Positions 62,232-64,000 of a stretch of 64,000 bases of DNA are shown one piece after another. Both the position numbers and the translations under genes were made by a program. Each line of letters starts with the position of its first letter. Positions within the stretch are counted from its first letter, which is position 1. Location: positions 1,798,001 through 1,862,000 of the forward strand of contig JAKULF010000003.1 in NCBI GenBank assembly GCA_022661535.1, given 5' to 3'. The DNA is from Eutypa lata (taxonomy: Eukaryota; Ascomycota; Sordariomycetes; Xylariales; Diatrypaceae). The notes beneath the pieces are model-generated. The model was not told where the DNA came from, did no database searches, and saw only the letters and a program-made list of their open reading frames with translations.

Positions 62232-64000
62232 GGCTGCAGGTTCTTGTGGAGAATTGACTTGGCTGTTGTTGTTTAGGATTTTTGGAGACCAGCAGAGCAA
62301 CCAAATAAATCAAAGAAGAATAAAAACTAAGAAGAATAAGTACACGTTAGATATAATGGAAGGAATGAGACCCTTACGTGGTTGGTAATCGCGAAACGTT
62401 CCAAGTTGGTGATTTGGCCGGACTCGGCAATAGCCGGGGTATGATATGACTGACGAGTACTAATAGTGACGTCGTGTGCGTTTGCGTTTGCGTGGGTGTA
62501 ACGCAGGACGAGGAGATGAGCTGCTGGGTAACCGATGCGATGATAGTATTCGAACTTGATTCCAAGGTAGTTGACTCAAACCCAGGATCGCGTTCGCAGC
62601 AAAATATATTTCGGGGAGAAGATGAATGGGACGGACTTCAAGGTAAAGGTGAATGTATTTGTTATGTACGAAGTATGTAGGTGAAATCATGTGAAGAGAC
62701 TGGTTAGGTATCCTGGAGCTTTTGAGCTTTTTACCTAAAGCAGCTGAGCAATCGTCATTCCACAGTTTTACAATGGGCAGAATGGCAAGCTTAGTGGACC
62801 CACGCTGCAAGTGCCGTGTCCCGAACAGCTAACAAGCTGGCGTGGCTGCGTGGCTTAGGCCTTCAAATGTTGCTTCTAGTGCATTCGGGGCAAGAACGAG
62901 TCTCTTGGCTGCAAATGACAATTCGGTTTTTTCGTCTTGACCTTTGACACGTGGTATGGGACACGGGTAAGGTTTTTCTTTATTTTACTGGAACTTTAAA
63001 GATATTTGGAATTGCGTGTGTACCTAGGTAGGTAAGCAGGTAAGTACTTTGGATATGTTCAACTACCTCATACGTATTGATGTTGCTCGTGCTGACTCGG
63101 AGAATCCGTGATAGAGCAAATACATGCATACATACATACCCCAGACCCGCCTTTTAAGGCTGAGATTTATCTATCTACTACGTCGGCGATAGAGTTATGG
63201 AGTCGAATAGCTAGGCCGGTGGGCAGTGTATTCAAACTCGTGACCAAAGAAATCAGGCGGTTCTATACCGGACAAGCCAAGAGAACTCACCTTGGTATCA
63301 AGTACATTAACTAGCTAATTAACTAAACATGCCCCAAACAGGTAAACGAATCGACTCGCTCTTCAAGAGCGAACTTTTCTTAGTCTAATACGAAGTACGA
63401 AAAACGTCTTTGCTTGTCTGGAAGATAGGCTATGCACTACATAGTTACCTGCTCTAACACGTAAGCCACGTTGATTTAATCATGAACTGTGATTTAGTTA
63501 GCGGATTCGGTGATATTCTATGAGCGTAGGTGGCTATCGCCATGCCATCGTTCGACACGAGGCATACCCAAATTCACTACACCGTCTAGTGTAATCTAGT
63601 TACAGTACATAGAGATCGATGAAGCGTCATATGATTGCCCTCTGAGCATTGAATATTCGAAAATAGTAAATACGACAGAGATGTAATGTTCTATTCTTTC
63701 GTTATAATGAATGAACCTAGAGGATATGCTGAATATGCCCGAGATTTGTGCCTACAATCCAATTTCATTGTGTAGGTTTAAGCTAGCATACCTTGAGACA
63801 TCATGACATCCCCCTTAGCGGGGGTTATTAGCGACAACCTATGTAGACCATGAGAGTATATGAAGTCTTGTCGCCACTCATAGATAAGAGAGTCAACCAC
63901 CAATGACCTACTGCTTTCATTTCCTCAACGCTAGGTCCTATGGTGATACCGATACACGTGAAGTTTTAATCTACGGAGATCAAACGACTTGGTATATTTG
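62232..64000. other. Region upstream of the RCR gene to the window edge
   Basis: Probably contains the RCR promoter and leader. Also a TACCTAGGTA palindrome at 63021-63030 and a hairpin with 8-bp arms TCGCTCTT/AAGAGCGA at 63356-63372. No gene is supported; frames are short and featureless. Confidence 0.5.

Overview
The window is nuclear DNA from a filamentous ascomycete (Pezizomycotina, most likely a Sordariomycete). The evidence is short GT-AG introns (51 to 123 nt), fungal-specific genes (RAX2, LCL3, a FlbC-like conidiation factor, an RCR-family protein, a fibroin-3-related protein), ordinary eukaryotic housekeeping genes with ascomycete-type sequences, and microsatellite-rich intergenic DNA. 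I found no tRNA, rRNA, CRISPR array, bacterial operon or viral gene. Gene names rest on remembered family sequence; no search was run.

Layout. 0.3-1.1 kb: LCL3 nuclease (+). 4.3-8.1 kb: RAX2 cell-polarity membrane protein (+), with a structured, uORF-bearing leader. 9.7-10.8 kb: cysteine-rich orphan (+). 12.3-13.8 kb: proteasome ATPase RPT1 (-), head to head with chaperonin subunit CCT4 (+, 14.6-16.3 kb). 16.3-40.3 kb: a 24-kb gene-poor stretch holding one confident gene, the FlbC-like C2H2 factor (28.5-29.8 kb), plus a possible spliced gene remnant near 17.3 kb. 40.3-45.7 kb: splicing factor SF3B1 (-), head to head with an SF3B6/p14-like gene (+). 48.3-49.6 kb: STIMATE/YPL162C-type membrane protein (+). 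49.6-56.3 kb: gene-poor, with a 210-codon open frame of unknown meaning and a 509-bp hAT-like MITE with a perfect 8-bp target duplication. 56.3-58.0 kb: fibroin-3-related protein (+). 61.7-62.2 kb: RCR-family membrane protein (-).

How genes relate. Two divergent pairs stand out. RPT1 and CCT4 both act in protein quality control. SF3B1 and p14 bind each other directly inside the U2 snRNP, so a shared promoter could co-express physical partners. RAX2, FlbC, RCR and the fibroin-related protein all belong to polarity, cell-surface or developmental biology, but they are dispersed and do not form a recognisable cluster. No secondary-metabolite cluster is seen.

The most unusual signals are: a UGA-CAA-UUA stop context after the p14-like gene followed by 82 more in-frame codons; a seven-codon uORF whose stop overlaps the FlbC start codon as ATGA; an 11-bp hairpin ending 17 nt before the RAX2 start; and the complete hAT-like MITE.
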